Below, one piece after another: positions 9,705 through 24,222 of a DNA stretch of 64,000 bases. The translations under genes and the position numbers were made by a program. The stretch is taken from NCBI GenBank assembly GCA_902615045.1, contig CACMNP010000001.1:222841-286840 (forward strand), in the 5' to 3' direction. Every line of letters begins with the position of its first letter. Positions within the stretch are counted from its first letter, which is position 1. The notes below the pieces were generated by a model. That model saw nothing but the letters and a program-made list of their open reading frames with translations. It was not told the origin of the DNA and searched no databases. This DNA comes from an uncultured Pelagibacteraceae bacterium (GTDB lineage Bacteria > Pseudomonadota > Alphaproteobacteria > Pelagibacterales > Pelagibacteraceae).

Positions 9705-10806
9705 AGTCAAAAAAAGAAAATTCTTATTATTACCAGGTGATGGTATTGGTCCCGAGGTTATTGATGAAGTTAAAAAAATTATAACTTGGTTTAATGTAAA
9801 TAAATCTCTTGATTTTGATATGGAAGAAGCTTTAGTTGGTGGAGCATCTTACGACAAGCACGGAACACCGATTACAGATGAAGTATTTTATAAATCATTA
9901 GAATGTGAAGCAGTCATTTTAGGAGCTGTGGGTGGACCAAAATATGATAATTTAGATTTCTCCAAAAGACCTGAGAGAGCTCTTCTTAAGCTAAGAAAAG
10001 AATTAAAATTATTTGCAAATTTGAGGCCTGCAATTTGTTTTAAACAATTAGTTGAGGCATCTACGCTAAAACCTGAAATCGTATCAGGTCTAGACATAAT
10101 GATTGTTAGAGAATTGACAGGTGGTATTTATTTTGGTGAGCCGAGAGGTATCAAGCCAATTGATAATGGTGAACGTAAAGGAATAAACACTCATACTTAT
10201 ACCTCATCAGAAATTAAAAGAGTTGCTAGAGTTGCATTTGATTTAGCAAAGAAGAGAAACAATAAAGTTACTTCCTGTGAAAAATCGAATGTTATGGAAG
10301 CAGGTCAATTATGGAAAGAGGAAGTTCAAAATCTTCACGATAAAGAATTTAAAGATGTTGAGTTAAATCATATGCTTGCAGATAATTGTGCAATGCAACT
10401 TTTGAGAAATCCAAAGCAATTTGATGTAATTGTGACAGATAATTTGTTTGGTGATATGTTGTCAGATGAAGCATCTATGCTGACGGGATCTTTAGGTTTA
10501 TTACCTTCAGCTTCTCTAGGTGCAAAAAATAAAGATGGTGAAATGAGAGCAATGTATGAGCCTGTTCATGGATCTGCTCCAGACATTGCTGGAAAAGGGA
10601 TAGCAAATCCAATTGCAACTATCTTGAGTTTTGCAATGGCTTTGAGGTACTCTCTTGACTTAGATAAAGAAGCTGATGACTTAGAAAAAGCAGTGCAAAA
10701 TGTACTAGATGATGGGTTAAGAACTAAAGATATTATGTCAAAAGGAACAAAAGAAACTTCAACTTCTGGTATGGGAGATGCGATTATTGCATATTTGCAA
10801 AAATAA
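9697..10806 (+). CDS. leuB: 3-isopropylmalate dehydrogenase
   Basis: [41 protein letters not shown]. Confidence 0.97.
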   Translation: MIKVKKRKFLLLPGDGIGPEVIDEVKKIITWFNVNKSLDFDMEEALVGGASYDKHGTPITDEVFYKSLECEAVILGAVGGPKYDNLDFSKRPERALLKLRKELKLFANLRPAICFKQLVEASTLKPEIVSGLDIMIVRELTGGIYFGEPRGIKPIDNGERKGINTHTYTSSEIKRVARVAFDLAKKRNNKVTSCEKSNVMEAGQLWKEEVQNLHDKEFKDVELNHMLADNCAMQLLRNPKQFDVIVTDNLFGDMLSDEASMLTGSLGLLPSASLGAKNKDGEMRAMYEPVHGSAPDIAGKGIANPIATILSFAMALRYSLDLDKEADDLEKAVQNVLDDGLRTKDIMSKGTKETSTSGMGDAIIAYLQK

Positions 10807-10838
10807 AAAAATTAACTTAATTTGATACTATTAAATTT

Positions 10839-12599
10839 ATGACTGTTTATTCTGCACCCGTTAAAGATATGATGTTCTTATTTGAACATCTAAAAGATAA
10901 TAAAAATTATAACGAAATTGAAAAATATAAAGAAGTTACTTCTGATCTAGTAAAAGATATCTTAGAGGAAGCTGCAAAAATTAATGAAGAAATGCTTCTT
11001 CCTTTAGCAAAAGCTGGAGACGAAAATCCTTGTGTCTATGAAAATGGAGTAGTTAGAACCCCTCCAGGTTATAAAGAGGCATATTCAAAATTTATAGAAG
11101 ATGGATGGGTATCTTTAACTTGTGATCCAAAATATGGTGGTCAAGGAATGCCAAAAACTGTAAGTGCTTTTTTTGATGAAATGCTTTCATCATCAAGTTT
11201 ATCTTTTAAATTATATAGTGAATTAAGTATAGGTGCATACAATTGTATTTTGAGTCATGCAACTGAAGAAATCAAAAACACATATCTTCCTAAAATTGTT
11301 GAGGGTAAATGGAGTGGGACAATGTGTTTAACAGAGCCTCAATGTGGAACAGATTTAGGATTAATAAAAACAAAGGCAATTAAAAATGAAAATGGTACTT
11401 ATAATATAAGTGGACAAAAAATCTTTATTACTTCTGGTGACCACGATTTAACTGAAAATATTATACACCTTGTTTTAGCAAGAACGCAGGACGCACCAAA
11501 AGGAACGAAGGGAATAAGTTTATTTTTAGTACCAAAATATGAAATTAATGATGATGGATCAATTGGTCCAAGAAACGGCGTCAATACTGTTTCAATTGAA
11601 TCAAAAATGGGTATTAAAGGTTCACCCGCATGTGTATTAAGTTTTGATGATGCCAAAGGGTATATGATCGGACCAGAGAACAAAGGCTTAAATTCTATGT
11701 TTACAATGATGAACTTAGAAAGAATCGTTGTCGGTATACAAGGATTAGGTCTATCTGAAACAGCTTATCAAACTGCTTTAAGTTATTCTAAAGAGAGAAA
11801 ACAAGGTAAATCAAATAATAATTCTAATGGAGAAACAGATTTAATTATTAAGCACGCAGATATAAGAAGAAGTTTATTAAATATGAAGTCTATAATTGAG
11901 GGAGAAAGATCTTTATCTTTTTGGATGGCTCAGCAAGTAGATGTAAGCTTAAGTCATAGTTCGGAGGAAGTAAAAAAAGATGCATCGGATATTGTAGGTC
12001 TTATGACGCCTGTAATTAAGTCATTTTTTACAGATATGGGTATGGAAATAACCAATGAAGCAATTCAGGTTTTTGGCGGATATGGTTATACAAAAGACCA
12101 AGGGATAGAACAATTATTTAGAGATAATAGAATTACACCTATTTATGAAGGAACTAATTCAGTGCAGGCAATTGATTTTGTATTTAGAAAAATAAGTCAG
12201 AAAAAAGTTTTTGATAATTTTATGAAATATGTAGAAACAGAAATTCAAGATTGTTCAAAAGTAGATAAATTAAATGAACATGTAAAAAAAATATCTGAAT
12301 TAAAACATATATTGTCAGATTTCACTGACTGGATATCTCCTAATGGTAACACACCAAAAGACGATATAAGCGCATCATGTAACGATTATTTAAGATTTTT
12401 TGGTTATTTTTGTCTTTCATTTATATGGCTAAAGACAATGAGAAAAAGCTATGAAAATTTGGAAAATAATAAAGAGTTTTATGAAGATAAATTAAATACA
12501 GGAAATTACTATTTTGATAAAATTTTGCCTAGAGCTGAGAGCCATTATAAATCTGCTATTTCTGGTAGTAAATATACCATGAGTGCAAAATTTAACTGA
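10839..12599 (+). CDS. dmdC: acyl-CoA dehydrogenase, DmdC-like
   Basis: Long acyl-CoA dehydrogenase (MCLTEPQCGTDLG, FGGYGYTKDQGIEQLFRDNRI) next to dmdB-like ligase and dmdA. Confidence 0.75.
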   Translation: MTVYSAPVKDMMFLFEHLKDNKNYNEIEKYKEVTSDLVKDILEEAAKINEEMLLPLAKAGDENPCVYENGVVRTPPGYKEAYSKFIEDGWVSLTCDPKYGGQGMPKTVSAFFDEMLSSSSLSFKLYSELSIGAYNCILSHATEEIKNTYLPKIVEGKWSGTMCLTEPQCGTDLGLIKTKAIKNENGTYNISGQKIFITSGDHDLTENIIHLVLARTQDAPKGTKGISLFLVPKYEINDDGSIGPRNGVNTVSIESKMGIKGSPACVLSFDDAKGYMIGPENKGLNSMFTMMNLERIVVGIQGLGLSETAYQTALSYSKERKQGKSNNNSNGETDLIIKHADIRRSLLNMKSIIEGERSLSFWMAQQVDVSLSHSSEEVKKDASDIVGLMTPVIKSFFTDMGMEITNEAIQVFGGYGYTKDQGIEQLFRDNRITPIYEGTNSVQAIDFVFRKISQKKVFDNFMKYVETEIQDCSKVDKLNEHVKKISELKHILSDFTDWISPNGNTPKDDISASCNDYLRFFGYFCLSFIWLKTMRKSYENLENNKEFYEDKLNTGNYYFDKILPRAESHYKSAISGSKYTMSAKFN

Positions 12600-14227
12600 T
12601 GAACAAATATAATCAGAACTTAGATAAAAATCCCTCAAATTATGTCCCTTTAACGCCGCTAAGCTTTCTAGAAAGAGCGAAAGACATTTATCCAAATTAC
12701 GAAGCTTTAGTATATGAAACAAAATCTTTTACATGGACGGAAGTATTTAACAGGTGTATCAAATTTGCAAGTGCACTAGAGAAAATTGGTATTGTTGAAG
12801 GAGATACAGTTTCAGTTATGACCTTTAACACTCCAGAGATTTTCGAGGCACATTATTCTGTTCCTATGACAGGAGCTGTTTTAAATACAATTAATTCAAG
12901 ACTCGATGCAAAAACTGTTGCTTATATTTTAGAACACAGTGAAGCAAAAGTATTAATAATAGACAGGCAATTACATGCTGTTGCAGAAAAGGCTTTATCA
13001 ACTTTAAAGGAGAAACCAATTGTAATTGATGTTCAAGACGATTTTGCAGATCAATCCTTATTAAAAAAAATTGGAGATAGAGAATATGAGGAATTTTTAA
13101 ATACTGGTGATGAAAATTATATTTGGAAAAAACCAAAGGATGAGTGGCAAGCGATTTCTTTAAGTTATACATCTGGAACAACTGGAAATCCAAAAGGTGT
13201 TGTTTATCATCATAGAGGTTCTTATTTAATGTCAACAGGTAGTGCCGTTGCTTGGAATATGCCAAATAGATTAAATTTTTTAACAGTTGTACCAATGTTC
13301 CACTGTAATGGATGGGGGTACCCGTGGACAATACCAATGTTAAATGGAAAAACAGTTTGTTTAAGAGCTATTGATGTAAAAAAAATATTTGAATTAATTG
13401 AAAAGCATGACATTACCCATTTTGGAGGTGCACCTATTGTACTTAATATGATAACAGGTGCATCACAAAATGATATCAAAGAATTAAAAAACAAAGTTTA
13501 TGTTTTAACTGCTGGAGCACCACCTCCAAGTATAATTTTCAAAAAAATGAAAGCATTAGGATTTGAGGTAATGCATGTCTATGGTTTAACAGAAACATAC
13601 GGACATGTTTTACAATGTGCTTGGAATGATGAATGGAATGGTTTTGAAGAAGATAAAATTAATGAAATTAAAGCAAGGCAAGGTGTGAGATTTCCAAACA
13701 CAGAAGGAGTGGTTGTTTTAGATCCAGAAACTATGAAACCCGTGCCTAAGGATGGAGAAACCATTGGCGAGATAATGATCAAAGGTAATGTTGTTATGAA
13801 AGGGTATTTTAAAGACAAAGAGGCCACTGAAAAGGCTATGAAAGATGGATGGTTTCACTCTGGTGATTTGGCAGTTATTTATCCAGATGGATACATCAAG
13901 GTTAAAGATAGGTCGAAAGATATTATTATTTCAGGTGGAGAGAATATTTCTTCTATCGAAATCGAAAACACACTTTCTAAGCACCCAGCTGTTTCAATTG
14001 TTGCTGTAGTAGCAAAACCAGATGAGAAATGGGGAGAAGTTCCATGCGCATTTATAGAGAAAGTGGCAGATAAAGAGACAGATGAAAAAGAATTAATCGA
14101 TTTTTGTAGAGAAACTCTAGCAGGGTTCAAAATTCCAAAAAAAATAGACTTCTGTGAACTTCCAAAAACATCAACAGGTAAAATCCAAAAATTTGAATTA
14201 AGAAAAAGAGCTAAGGAACTTTCTTAG
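12599..14227 (+). CDS. dmdB: acyl-CoA ligase, DmdB-like (methylmercaptopropionate-CoA ligase candidate)
   Basis: AMP-binding motif YTSGTTGNPKGV, GLTETYGH, C-terminal PKTSTGKIQK; adjacent to dmdA. Confidence 0.75.
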   Translation: MNKYNQNLDKNPSNYVPLTPLSFLERAKDIYPNYEALVYETKSFTWTEVFNRCIKFASALEKIGIVEGDTVSVMTFNTPEIFEAHYSVPMTGAVLNTINSRLDAKTVAYILEHSEAKVLIIDRQLHAVAEKALSTLKEKPIVIDVQDDFADQSLLKKIGDREYEEFLNTGDENYIWKKPKDEWQAISLSYTSGTTGNPKGVVYHHRGSYLMSTGSAVAWNMPNRLNFLTVVPMFHCNGWGYPWTIPMLNGKTVCLRAIDVKKIFELIEKHDITHFGGAPIVLNMITGASQNDIKELKNKVYVLTAGAPPPSIIFKKMKALGFEVMHVYGLTETYGHVLQCAWNDEWNGFEEDKINEIKARQGVRFPNTEGVVVLDPETMKPVPKDGETIGEIMIKGNVVMKGYFKDKEATEKAMKDGWFHSGDLAVIYPDGYIKVKDRSKDIIISGGENISSIEIENTLSKHPAVSIVAVVAKPDEKWGEVPCAFIEKVADKETDEKELIDFCRETLAGFKIPKKIDFCELPKTSTGKIQKFELRKRAKELS

Positions 14228-14292
14228 ATTTCTTTCAAATAAACCACTTACTTTCTTTACAAATAGATAAAAAGATGACACTAAGCTAAAAA

Positions 14293-15402
14293 ATGAAAAA
14301 CTTTTCTATTGCAAAATCAAGAAGACTTAGAGGTACGCCTTATACATCAAGAATTGAAAAACAAGGTGTTACAGCTTACACAATATACAATCATATGTTG
14401 CTTCCTGCTGCATTTGGTTCTTTAGAAGACTCATATCATCATTTAAAAGAGCATGTTCAAGTTTGGGATGTGGCTGCTGAAAGACAAGTAGAGATTACTG
14501 GAAAAGATGCTGCAAAATTGGTTCAACTTATGACTTGTAGAGATCTTTCGAAATCAAAAGATGGAAGATGTTATTATTGTCCAATCATAGATGATAATGC
14601 TGGATTAATTAATGACCCAGTTGTTCTAAGATTTAATGAGAATAAATGGTGGGTTTCTATTGCAGATACAGATGTAATCTTATTTGCTAAAGGATTGGCA
14701 ATCGGGAATAAATTTGATGTAAATATTATCGAACCTGAAGTTGATATTATGGCTGTGCAAGGGCCTAAATCATTTAAGTTAATGGAAAAAGTTTTTGGTG
14801 AAAAAATAACAAATTTAAAATTTTTTGGTTTTGATTATTTTGATTTTGCTGGAGCCAAACATTTAATTGCTCAATCAGGATGGTCTAAACAAGGTGGATA
14901 TGAAATTTATGTTGAGAATAATGAGGCGGGTTTAAAACTATACGATCATTTATTTGAAATCGGAGATGAGTTTAATATTAGAGCAGGATGTCCTAATTTA
15001 ATTGAACGTATCGAAAGTGGATTACTTTCTCAAGGAAACGATATGGACAATGGAGACAACCCATACGAATGTGGCTTTGATAAATATATTAATGTTGATA
15101 GTGATGTTGAATTTTTAGGAAAAGAGAAATTAAAAAAAATAAAGTCCGAAGGAATTAAAAGAAAACTAATGGGCGTTAAAATTGATACTGATAAAATAAG
15201 TGTAACTGGTTCGATGAATTTAACAGATGAAAAAAATAATATAATCGGAGAACTAAGATCAGGTTGTTACAATCCAACTTTTAAACAGGTAATTGGTATA
15301 GCTATGATAAAAAAACCATATTTTGAAGCAAAGCAAACATTCAAAATTGATATAAATGGTAATAGTTTTAACGGAACAGTTTGCGATTTACCTTTCATTT
15401 AG
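14293..15402 (+). CDS. dmdA: dimethylsulfoniopropionate demethylase
   Basis: GcvT-fold protein; overall sequence ([35 protein letters not shown]..., [12 protein letters not shown]) recognised as SAR11-type DmdA. Confidence 0.93.
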   Translation: MKNFSIAKSRRLRGTPYTSRIEKQGVTAYTIYNHMLLPAAFGSLEDSYHHLKEHVQVWDVAAERQVEITGKDAAKLVQLMTCRDLSKSKDGRCYYCPIIDDNAGLINDPVVLRFNENKWWVSIADTDVILFAKGLAIGNKFDVNIIEPEVDIMAVQGPKSFKLMEKVFGEKITNLKFFGFDYFDFAGAKHLIAQSGWSKQGGYEIYVENNEAGLKLYDHLFEIGDEFNIRAGCPNLIERIESGLLSQGNDMDNGDNPYECGFDKYINVDSDVEFLGKEKLKKIKSEGIKRKLMGVKIDTDKISVTGSMNLTDEKNNIIGELRSGCYNPTFKQVIGIAMIKKPYFEAKQTFKIDINGNSFNGTVCDLPFI

Positions 15403-15416
15403 TATAAATCTTTAAA

Positions 15417-16427
15417 ATGACTAATATAGCTATCATCGGTGCAACCGGTAATGTTGGAAGAAAGACTCTAGAAGTTATAGAAAAAAAAGATATTAAATTT
15501 GATAACCTTTTTTTAGTTGCTTCTTCTAATAGTGCTGGAAAAAAAATAAGTTTTAAAGGCAAAGATTACGAAGTCCATGATCTTGAAAAATATGATTTTT
15601 CAAATGCGAATATAACTTTTTTTGCAGCAGGTGGTAAAATTGCAGAACAATATGCAGAAAGTGCAGCAAAATTAACAACTGTAATTGATAATTCCAGTTT
15701 TTTTAGAATGGACCCCGATGTTCCACTTATTGTGCCTCAAGTGAATGCAGAAAAAATTAATGAAATGAAAAAAAATATTGTGGCAAATCCTAACTGCTCA
15801 ACAGCTCAGTTAGTATTAGCTCTTAAACCATTACATGATTTATATAAAATAAAAAGGGTGATAGTTTCTACTTATCAATCTGTTTCTGGAGGCGGAAAAG
15901 CACCTATGGATGAATTGATTGAACAAACAAAATCTTATCTTGATGGAAATTCTGTTCAATCTAAAAATTTTACTAAACAAATAGCTTTCAATATAATTCC
16001 TCACATTGATGTTTTTTCGGATGATGGATACACAAAAGAAGAATTGAAAATGACTAATGAAACAAAAAAAATACTGGATAATAATATAGAGTTAACAGCT
16101 ACGTGCGTTAGAATTCCTGTTCTAGTATCACATTCAGAGTCAGTAAATATAGAGTTCGAAAATCCTTACTCTCTTGATCAAATCAGAGAAGCATTAAATA
16201 ACGCTGATGGTTGTAGAGTTATAGATAAAAGAGAAAATGGAGGATATAGCACACCAATAGAAGCAACTGGTAGTTATGAAACATTTATCTCGAGAATTAG
16301 AGATGATAAGACAAAAGAGAACTCAATTAATTTGTGGATCGTTTCAGATAACCTATTAAGAGGAGCCGCATTGAATTCTGTTGAAATTGCAGAAACAATA
16401 ATGAAAGTAAATCAAAATGGAAAATAA
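15417..16427 (+). CDS. asd: aspartate-semialdehyde dehydrogenase
   Basis: IIGATGNVGRKTLEV, NPNCSTAQLVLALKPL. Confidence 0.95.
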   Translation: MTNIAIIGATGNVGRKTLEVIEKKDIKFDNLFLVASSNSAGKKISFKGKDYEVHDLEKYDFSNANITFFAAGGKIAEQYAESAAKLTTVIDNSSFFRMDPDVPLIVPQVNAEKINEMKKNIVANPNCSTAQLVLALKPLHDLYKIKRVIVSTYQSVSGGGKAPMDELIEQTKSYLDGNSVQSKNFTKQIAFNIIPHIDVFSDDGYTKEELKMTNETKKILDNNIELTATCVRIPVLVSHSESVNIEFENPYSLDQIREALNNADGCRVIDKRENGGYSTPIEATGSYETFISRIRDDKTKENSINLWIVSDNLLRGAALNSVEIAETIMKVNQNGK

Positions 16428-16797
16428 TCCTTTATCTCCTCACATTCAAATTTATAGATGGCATGTTTCATCTTTAGTTTCAATATCTCATAGAATTACT
16501 GGAATAATAAATATATTAGCAATAACTTTAATCTGTATTTTTTTTATATTTTTTTCATTTAGTGAAGGAAGTCATGAATTTATAAAGTTTTTCCTGCAAT
16601 CTATTATTGGAAAATTTTTCATATTGGGTATTACATGGTCTTTTAGTTTTCAAATCTTAAGTGAGATAAGACATTTAATTATGGATTTTGGTTATGGATT
16701 TGAATTAAAAACTACAAAAATCACTGGCTTAATTGTAATCTTTGGATCTTTTGTTTTAACCATTTCAATTTATTTGATAGGAAGAAATTTATTGTAA
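16417..16797 (+). CDS. sdhC: succinate dehydrogenase cytochrome b556 subunit
   Basis: PLSPHIQIYRWHVSSLVSISHRITG, RHLIMDFGYG; upstream of sdhDAB. Confidence 0.95.
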   Translation: MENNPLSPHIQIYRWHVSSLVSISHRITGIINILAITLICIFFIFFSFSEGSHEFIKFFLQSIIGKFFILGITWSFSFQILSEIRHLIMDFGYGFELKTTKITGLIVIFGSFVLTISIYLIGRNLL

Positions 16798-17126
16798 TGA
16801 GAGCAGTAACAAAAAAATGGGTATTTCTAAAAGTGAGTTCTCTTATATTGGTACCTTTGATGCTATGGTTTGCTTTAAATCTGGTAAGTATTTATGACAA
16901 AAGTTACTTAGAGATATTGACTTTTCTAACTTCTCAACCTTCAAAGTTTATATTTAGTCTTTTTCTTATTTTTGCTTACTTTTTCTCAGCATTAAGCATC
17001 AGTGAGGTTTTTGAAGACTATATTAAAGACGAAAAAATCAAAAATGCCGCAAACAAAGCTTTAAATTTTTTTGCTATAACAATTCCTTTAATTACAATAT
17101 TAGCGGTATTTAAACTAACTATATGA
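16797..17126 (+). CDS. sdhD: succinate dehydrogenase membrane anchor subunit
   Basis: Three-TM small protein between sdhC and sdhA. Confidence 0.85.
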   Translation: MRAVTKKWVFLKVSSLILVPLMLWFALNLVSIYDKSYLEILTFLTSQPSKFIFSLFLIFAYFFSALSISEVFEDYIKDEKIKNAANKALNFFAITIPLITILAVFKLTI

Positions 17127-18898
17127 AATCTTATAATATTATAGATCATGAATACGATGTCGTTGTCCTTGGTGCTGGAGGCTCTGGCCTAAGAGCTGCG
17201 GTTGGCTTAAGTGAAGCTGGATTAAAAACTGCATGCATTTCTAAGGTCTTTCCAACTAGAAGTCACACATCAGCTGCGCAAGGTGGAATTTCAGCAGCCC
17301 TTGGAAATATGGGTGAAGATGATTGGCGTTGGCACATGTACGATACTGTAAAAGGAGCGGATTGGTTAGGTGATCAAGATAGTATTGAATATTTGTGTAA
17401 GGAAGCTCCGAAAGCGGTTTTAGAATTAGAAAAGTATGGTGTTCCTTTTAGTAGAACAGAAGATGGAAAAATCTATCAAAGACCATTTGGAGGAATGACA
17501 AAAAATTATGGAAATGGAATAGTACAAAGAACTTGTGCAGCAGCAGACAGAACTGGTCATGCAATTCTCCATACATTGTATGGTCAAGCACTTAAACATA
17601 ATACAGAATTTTTTATTGAATATTTTGCATTAGACTTAATTATGAAAGATGGACAATGCAAAGGTTTAATTGCTTGGAATTTAAATGATGGAACAATTCA
17701 TCGTTTTAGATCTCACATAACAATTATAGCCACAGGGGGATACGGGAAGGTGTATTACTCAGCAACATCTGCACATACTTGTACTGGTGATGGTAATGCA
17801 ATGGTATTAAGAGCTGGATTACCTCTTCAAGACATGGAGTTTGTACAATTTCACCCAACAGGAATATATGGACACGGAACACTTATTTCTGAAGGTGTAA
17901 GAGGTGAAGGTGGATATTTGGTAAACTCTAAAGGTGAAAGATTTATGGAGAGATATGCTCCCAACGCTAAAGATCTTGCATCAAGAGATGTAGTTAGCAG
18001 ATCAATGTCTATTGAAATCAATGAGGGAAGAGGTGTTGGTAAAGATCAAGACCATGTTCATCTATATTTAAGTCATTTAGATAAGAAAGTTATTGAAGAT
18101 AGATTGCCAGGCATTACTGAGGCAGCAAGATTATTTGCAAATGTAGATGTAACCAAAGAACCAATACCAGTTGTTCCAACAGTTCATTATAATATGGGTG
18201 GTATACCAACAAATTATAAAGCTGAAGTTTTAACAGTAAACGGATCTCAAAAAACAGTCCCAGGTTTGATGGCGATTGGTGAGGCCGCGTGCGTATCTGT
18301 GCATGGAGCAAATAGACTAGGTTCAAATTCACTTATTGACTTGGTTGTTTTTGGAAGAGCTGCAGCAAAGAGAGCAGCGGAATTGGTAAAACCTGGAACG
18401 CCTCACGAAGAAGTTAGTGAAAGCGAAACTGAAAAATGTCTAAATAGATTTGATAAACTAAGGTATGCAGAGGGAGATAATGGAACTGCTGAACTTAGAC
18501 TGGCGATGCAAAAAACAATGCAGTCTAAATGTGCTGTATTTAGAACTGAAAAGAATCTTAAAGAGGGTGTAGATGAGATCAGAAAAACATATGATGGCAT
18601 GGAATCGATTTCTGTTAAAGACAAATCGTTGGTATTCAATACTGATTTAGTTGAGACTTTAGAATTTGATAATTTAATTAGACAGGCGATAACAACTGTA
18701 GATTCTGCATATCACAGAAAAGAAAGCAGAGGAGCTCATGCTCGTGAAGATTATCCGAAAAGAAATGATGAAAAATTTATGAAACATACATTGTCTTGGT
18801 GTGATGGAAAAAATACTAAAATTGAATACAGAGATGTACATACTTCAACATTAACAAATGAAGTCCAATATTTTCCTCCACAAGAAAGAGTGTATTAA
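17123..18898 (+). CDS. sdhA: succinate dehydrogenase flavoprotein subunit
   Basis: [48 protein letters not shown]. Confidence 0.98.
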   Translation: MKSYNIIDHEYDVVVLGAGGSGLRAAVGLSEAGLKTACISKVFPTRSHTSAAQGGISAALGNMGEDDWRWHMYDTVKGADWLGDQDSIEYLCKEAPKAVLELEKYGVPFSRTEDGKIYQRPFGGMTKNYGNGIVQRTCAAADRTGHAILHTLYGQALKHNTEFFIEYFALDLIMKDGQCKGLIAWNLNDGTIHRFRSHITIIATGGYGKVYYSATSAHTCTGDGNAMVLRAGLPLQDMEFVQFHPTGIYGHGTLISEGVRGEGGYLVNSKGERFMERYAPNAKDLASRDVVSRSMSIEINEGRGVGKDQDHVHLYLSHLDKKVIEDRLPGITEAARLFANVDVTKEPIPVVPTVHYNMGGIPTNYKAEVLTVNGSQKTVPGLMAIGEAACVSVHGANRLGSNSLIDLVVFGRAAAKRAAELVKPGTPHEEVSESETEKCLNRFDKLRYAEGDNGTAELRLAMQKTMQSKCAVFRTEKNLKEGVDEIRKTYDGMESISVKDKSLVFNTDLVETLEFDNLIRQAITTVDSAYHRKESRGAHAREDYPKRNDEKFMKHTLSWCDGKNTKIEYRDVHTSTLTNEVQYFPPQERVY

Positions 18899-19671
18899 TG
18901 GTTCAATTAAATTTACCACAAAACTCAAAAGTTAATAAAGGTAAATATTTTAAAGACAAAACCGGTTCAAAGAATATCAGAAAAGTAAATGTTTATAGAT
19001 GGGATCCAACCAGTGGAGAGAATCCAAGAATAGACACATATGAAGTAGATATGGACAATTGTCCTTCTAAAGTTTTAGATATACTAAATAAAATTAAAAA
19101 CGAAATTGATCCAACACTTGCATATAGAAGATCTTGTGCGCATGGAGTTTGTGGTTCTTGTGCAATGAATATGGGTGGAAAAAATGGTCTTGCATGTACT
19201 AAGCCACATGCAGAAATTAAGGGAGATATAGATATATACCCTTTGCCTCACTTAAAAGTAAAAAAAGATTTAATAGGAGACTTAAGTGGATTATATAAAC
19301 AATACCAATCCATTGAACCTTGGTTAAAAAATAATTCAAAAAGTGAAACAACAGAAATTCATCAATCTCCAGAAGATAGAGCTAAACTTGATGGAGCTTA
19401 TGAATGTATAATGTGTGCTTGTTGTTCTACTTCATGTCCTAGTTATTGGTGGAATGGCGATAAGTATTTAGGTCCTGCAGTTTTATTACAAGCTTATAGA
19501 TGGATAATGGATAGCAGAGACGAAGATAGAAAGGAAAGACTTCAAAAGGTTGCAGATGAACTTAAGCTTTATAGATGCCATACGATTTTGAACTGCACTA
19601 ACGCATGTCCAAAAGGATTAAATCCAGCAAAAGCTATTGCTGAGATAAAGAAAATGCTTGCAACCACATAA
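18898..19671 (+). CDS. sdhB: succinate dehydrogenase iron-sulfur subunit
   Basis: [42 protein letters not shown]. Confidence 0.98.
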   Translation: MVQLNLPQNSKVNKGKYFKDKTGSKNIRKVNVYRWDPTSGENPRIDTYEVDMDNCPSKVLDILNKIKNEIDPTLAYRRSCAHGVCGSCAMNMGGKNGLACTKPHAEIKGDIDIYPLPHLKVKKDLIGDLSGLYKQYQSIEPWLKNNSKSETTEIHQSPEDRAKLDGAYECIMCACCSTSCPSYWWNGDKYLGPAVLLQAYRWIMDSRDEDRKERLQKVADELKLYRCHTILNCTNACPKGLNPAKAIAEIKKMLATT

Positions 19672-19691
19672 TTACTTATTTAAATACATCC

Positions 19692-22152
<2,461 letters not shown>

Positions 22153-22155
22153 TTA

Positions 22156-23316
22156 ATGAATATTCACGAACACCAAGCAAAGAATATACTTAGAAAATAT
22201 GGAGCTAAAGTTCCGGATGGAGTTTATGCTCTAGATGTAAATGAATTATTGGAAAAAGCTAAAAATCTTAAAACTGATAAATATGTGTTGAAAGCACAAA
22301 TTCATGCTGGAGGCAGAGGTAAAGCTGGTGGAGTTAAAATAGTAAATGATTTAAAAAGTCTTGAAACAGAGGCAAAATCCTTGCTTGGAAAAAAATTAAT
22401 CACTCATCAGACAGGACCTAGCGGAAAAATTGTTAAAAGATTATATGTCGAAGTTTCATCTAACATTGATAAAGAATTTTATTTGTCTTGTGTTGTAGAT
22501 CGTGCGAGCTCAAAGATAGCTTTTATCTCAAGTGATCAAGGGGGTATGGATATAGAAGAAGTCGCAATCAAATCTCCTGAGAAAATTTTAACAACAAAAG
22601 TAGATTTAGATAACGAAATATCTGATGAAAATTGTAATAAAATAATAAGTATTTTTAATCTAGATGAAGAAACAAAAGAACAAGGAATTAGTCTAATTAA
22701 GTCCATATACAAATTATTTATAGAAACCGATGCTAATTTAATCGAAATTAATCCTTTAATTTTAACAAAAGAAAAAGAGTTGATTTGTTTAGATGCAAAA
22801 ATGAATTTTGATGGAAATGCTTTATTCAGACATCCAGAGCTAATTGAGTTGAGAGACCTCAATGAAGAAGAAGAAACAGAGATAGAAGCTAGCAAGCATG
22901 ATTTAGCGTATATTAAACTTGATGGAACAATTGGATGCATGGTTAATGGAGCTGGGCTTGCAATGGCAACTATGGACATAATTAAATTATATGGAAAGGA
23001 ACCAGCAAATTTTTTAGATGTTGGTGGTGGGGCTTCTAAAGAAAAAGTGGCAGCTGCTTTTAAAATAATTTTATCAGATAAAAATGTTAAAGGAATATTG
23101 ATTAATATTTTTGGCGGAATAATGAGATGTGATGTTCTTGCCCAAGGTGTTGTGGATGCAGCAAAAGAAATAAAAATGAATGTTCCTTTAGTTGTAAGAT
23201 TGGCCGGAACAAATTTTGAAGAGGGAAAAAAAATACTTGATAATTCAGGTCTTGAGTTAATTTCTGCTTCTGATTTATCAGATGCTGCTAAAAAAATTGT
23301 AGAGGCTATTAAATAA
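22156..23316 (+). CDS. sucC: succinyl-CoA ligase beta subunit
   Basis: [46 protein letters not shown]. Confidence 0.98.
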   Translation: MNIHEHQAKNILRKYGAKVPDGVYALDVNELLEKAKNLKTDKYVLKAQIHAGGRGKAGGVKIVNDLKSLETEAKSLLGKKLITHQTGPSGKIVKRLYVEVSSNIDKEFYLSCVVDRASSKIAFISSDQGGMDIEEVAIKSPEKILTTKVDLDNEISDENCNKIISIFNLDEETKEQGISLIKSIYKLFIETDANLIEINPLILTKEKELICLDAKMNFDGNALFRHPELIELRDLNEEEETEIEASKHDLAYIKLDGTIGCMVNGAGLAMATMDIIKLYGKEPANFLDVGGGASKEKVAAAFKIILSDKNVKGILINIFGGIMRCDVLAQGVVDAAKEIKMNVPLVVRLAGTNFEEGKKILDNSGLELISASDLSDAAKKIVEAIK

Positions 23317-24192
23317 ATGTCAGTTTTAGTTAATAAAAACACAAAGTTAATTTGCCAAGGTTTTACGGGTAGTCACGGAACTTTTCATTCAGAGCAAGCA
23401 ATTAAATATGGAACAAATTTAGTCGGAGGAGTTACACCAAAAAAAGGTGGTCAAACTCATCTAGATAGACCAGTATTTAATACAGTAAAGGAAGCAGTCG
23501 ATGAAACTGGTGCCAACGCAACTATGATTTATGTTCCTGCGAAATTTGCATCCGCAGCAATCATAGAGGCCATTGAAGCTAACTTAGAATTAATCGTTTG
23601 TATCACTGAGGGTATACCAGTTCTTGATATGATTAAGGTCAAAAAAAAGTTACTTAATTCAAAATCAAGATTAATAGGTCCCAATTGTCCAGGGATAATT
23701 ACACCTGATGAATGCAAGATCGGAATAATGCCAGGAAATATACATAAAAAGGGTTCTGTTGGTATTGTATCAAGATCTGGAACTTTGACCTATGAGGCTG
23801 TCGCACAAACTACAGAGAATGATTTGGGGCAATCAACATGTATAGGTATAGGTGGTGATCCAATAAATGGTACGAACTTCATTGATTGTTTAGATTTATT
23901 TTTAAAGGATGAGGAAACTAAATCAATTTTAATGATTGGTGAAATAGGAGGATCAGCTGAAGAAGAAGCAGCTGAATTTGTAAAAAATCATGAAATAAAA
24001 AAACCCATGGTTGGTTTTATTGCAGGTGTTACAGCACCACCGGGTAGAAGAATGGGACATGCAGGCGCCATAATATCAGGTGGCAAAGGTGGAGCCAAAG
24101 ATAAGATCAAAAAAATGGAAGATTGTGGTATAGAAGTTGCCACATCCCCTTCAGAAATTGGAAAAACATTGTTAAATAAATTGTCCAATTGA
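23317..24192 (+). CDS. sucD: succinyl-CoA ligase alpha subunit
   Basis: [42 protein letters not shown]. Confidence 0.98.
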   Translation: MSVLVNKNTKLICQGFTGSHGTFHSEQAIKYGTNLVGGVTPKKGGQTHLDRPVFNTVKEAVDETGANATMIYVPAKFASAAIIEAIEANLELIVCITEGIPVLDMIKVKKKLLNSKSRLIGPNCPGIITPDECKIGIMPGNIHKKGSVGIVSRSGTLTYEAVAQTTENDLGQSTCIGIGGDPINGTNFIDCLDLFLKDEETKSILMIGEIGGSAEEEAAEFVKNHEIKKPMVGFIAGVTAPPGRRMGHAGAIISGGKGGAKDKIKKMEDCGIEVATSPSEIGKTLLNKLSN

Positions 24193-24222
24193 AAACAAAA
24201 TTTAGTATTATATTAAAATAAA

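Noticed and set aside
12891-13337. 148-aa antisense ORF in dmdB-like gene
   Set aside because: Low-complexity shadow translation of a clearly coding gene.
22536-23342. 268-aa antisense ORF over sucC
   Set aside because: Opposite a fully conserved sucC; no family features; long antisense ORFs arise from codon bias in AT-rich genes.
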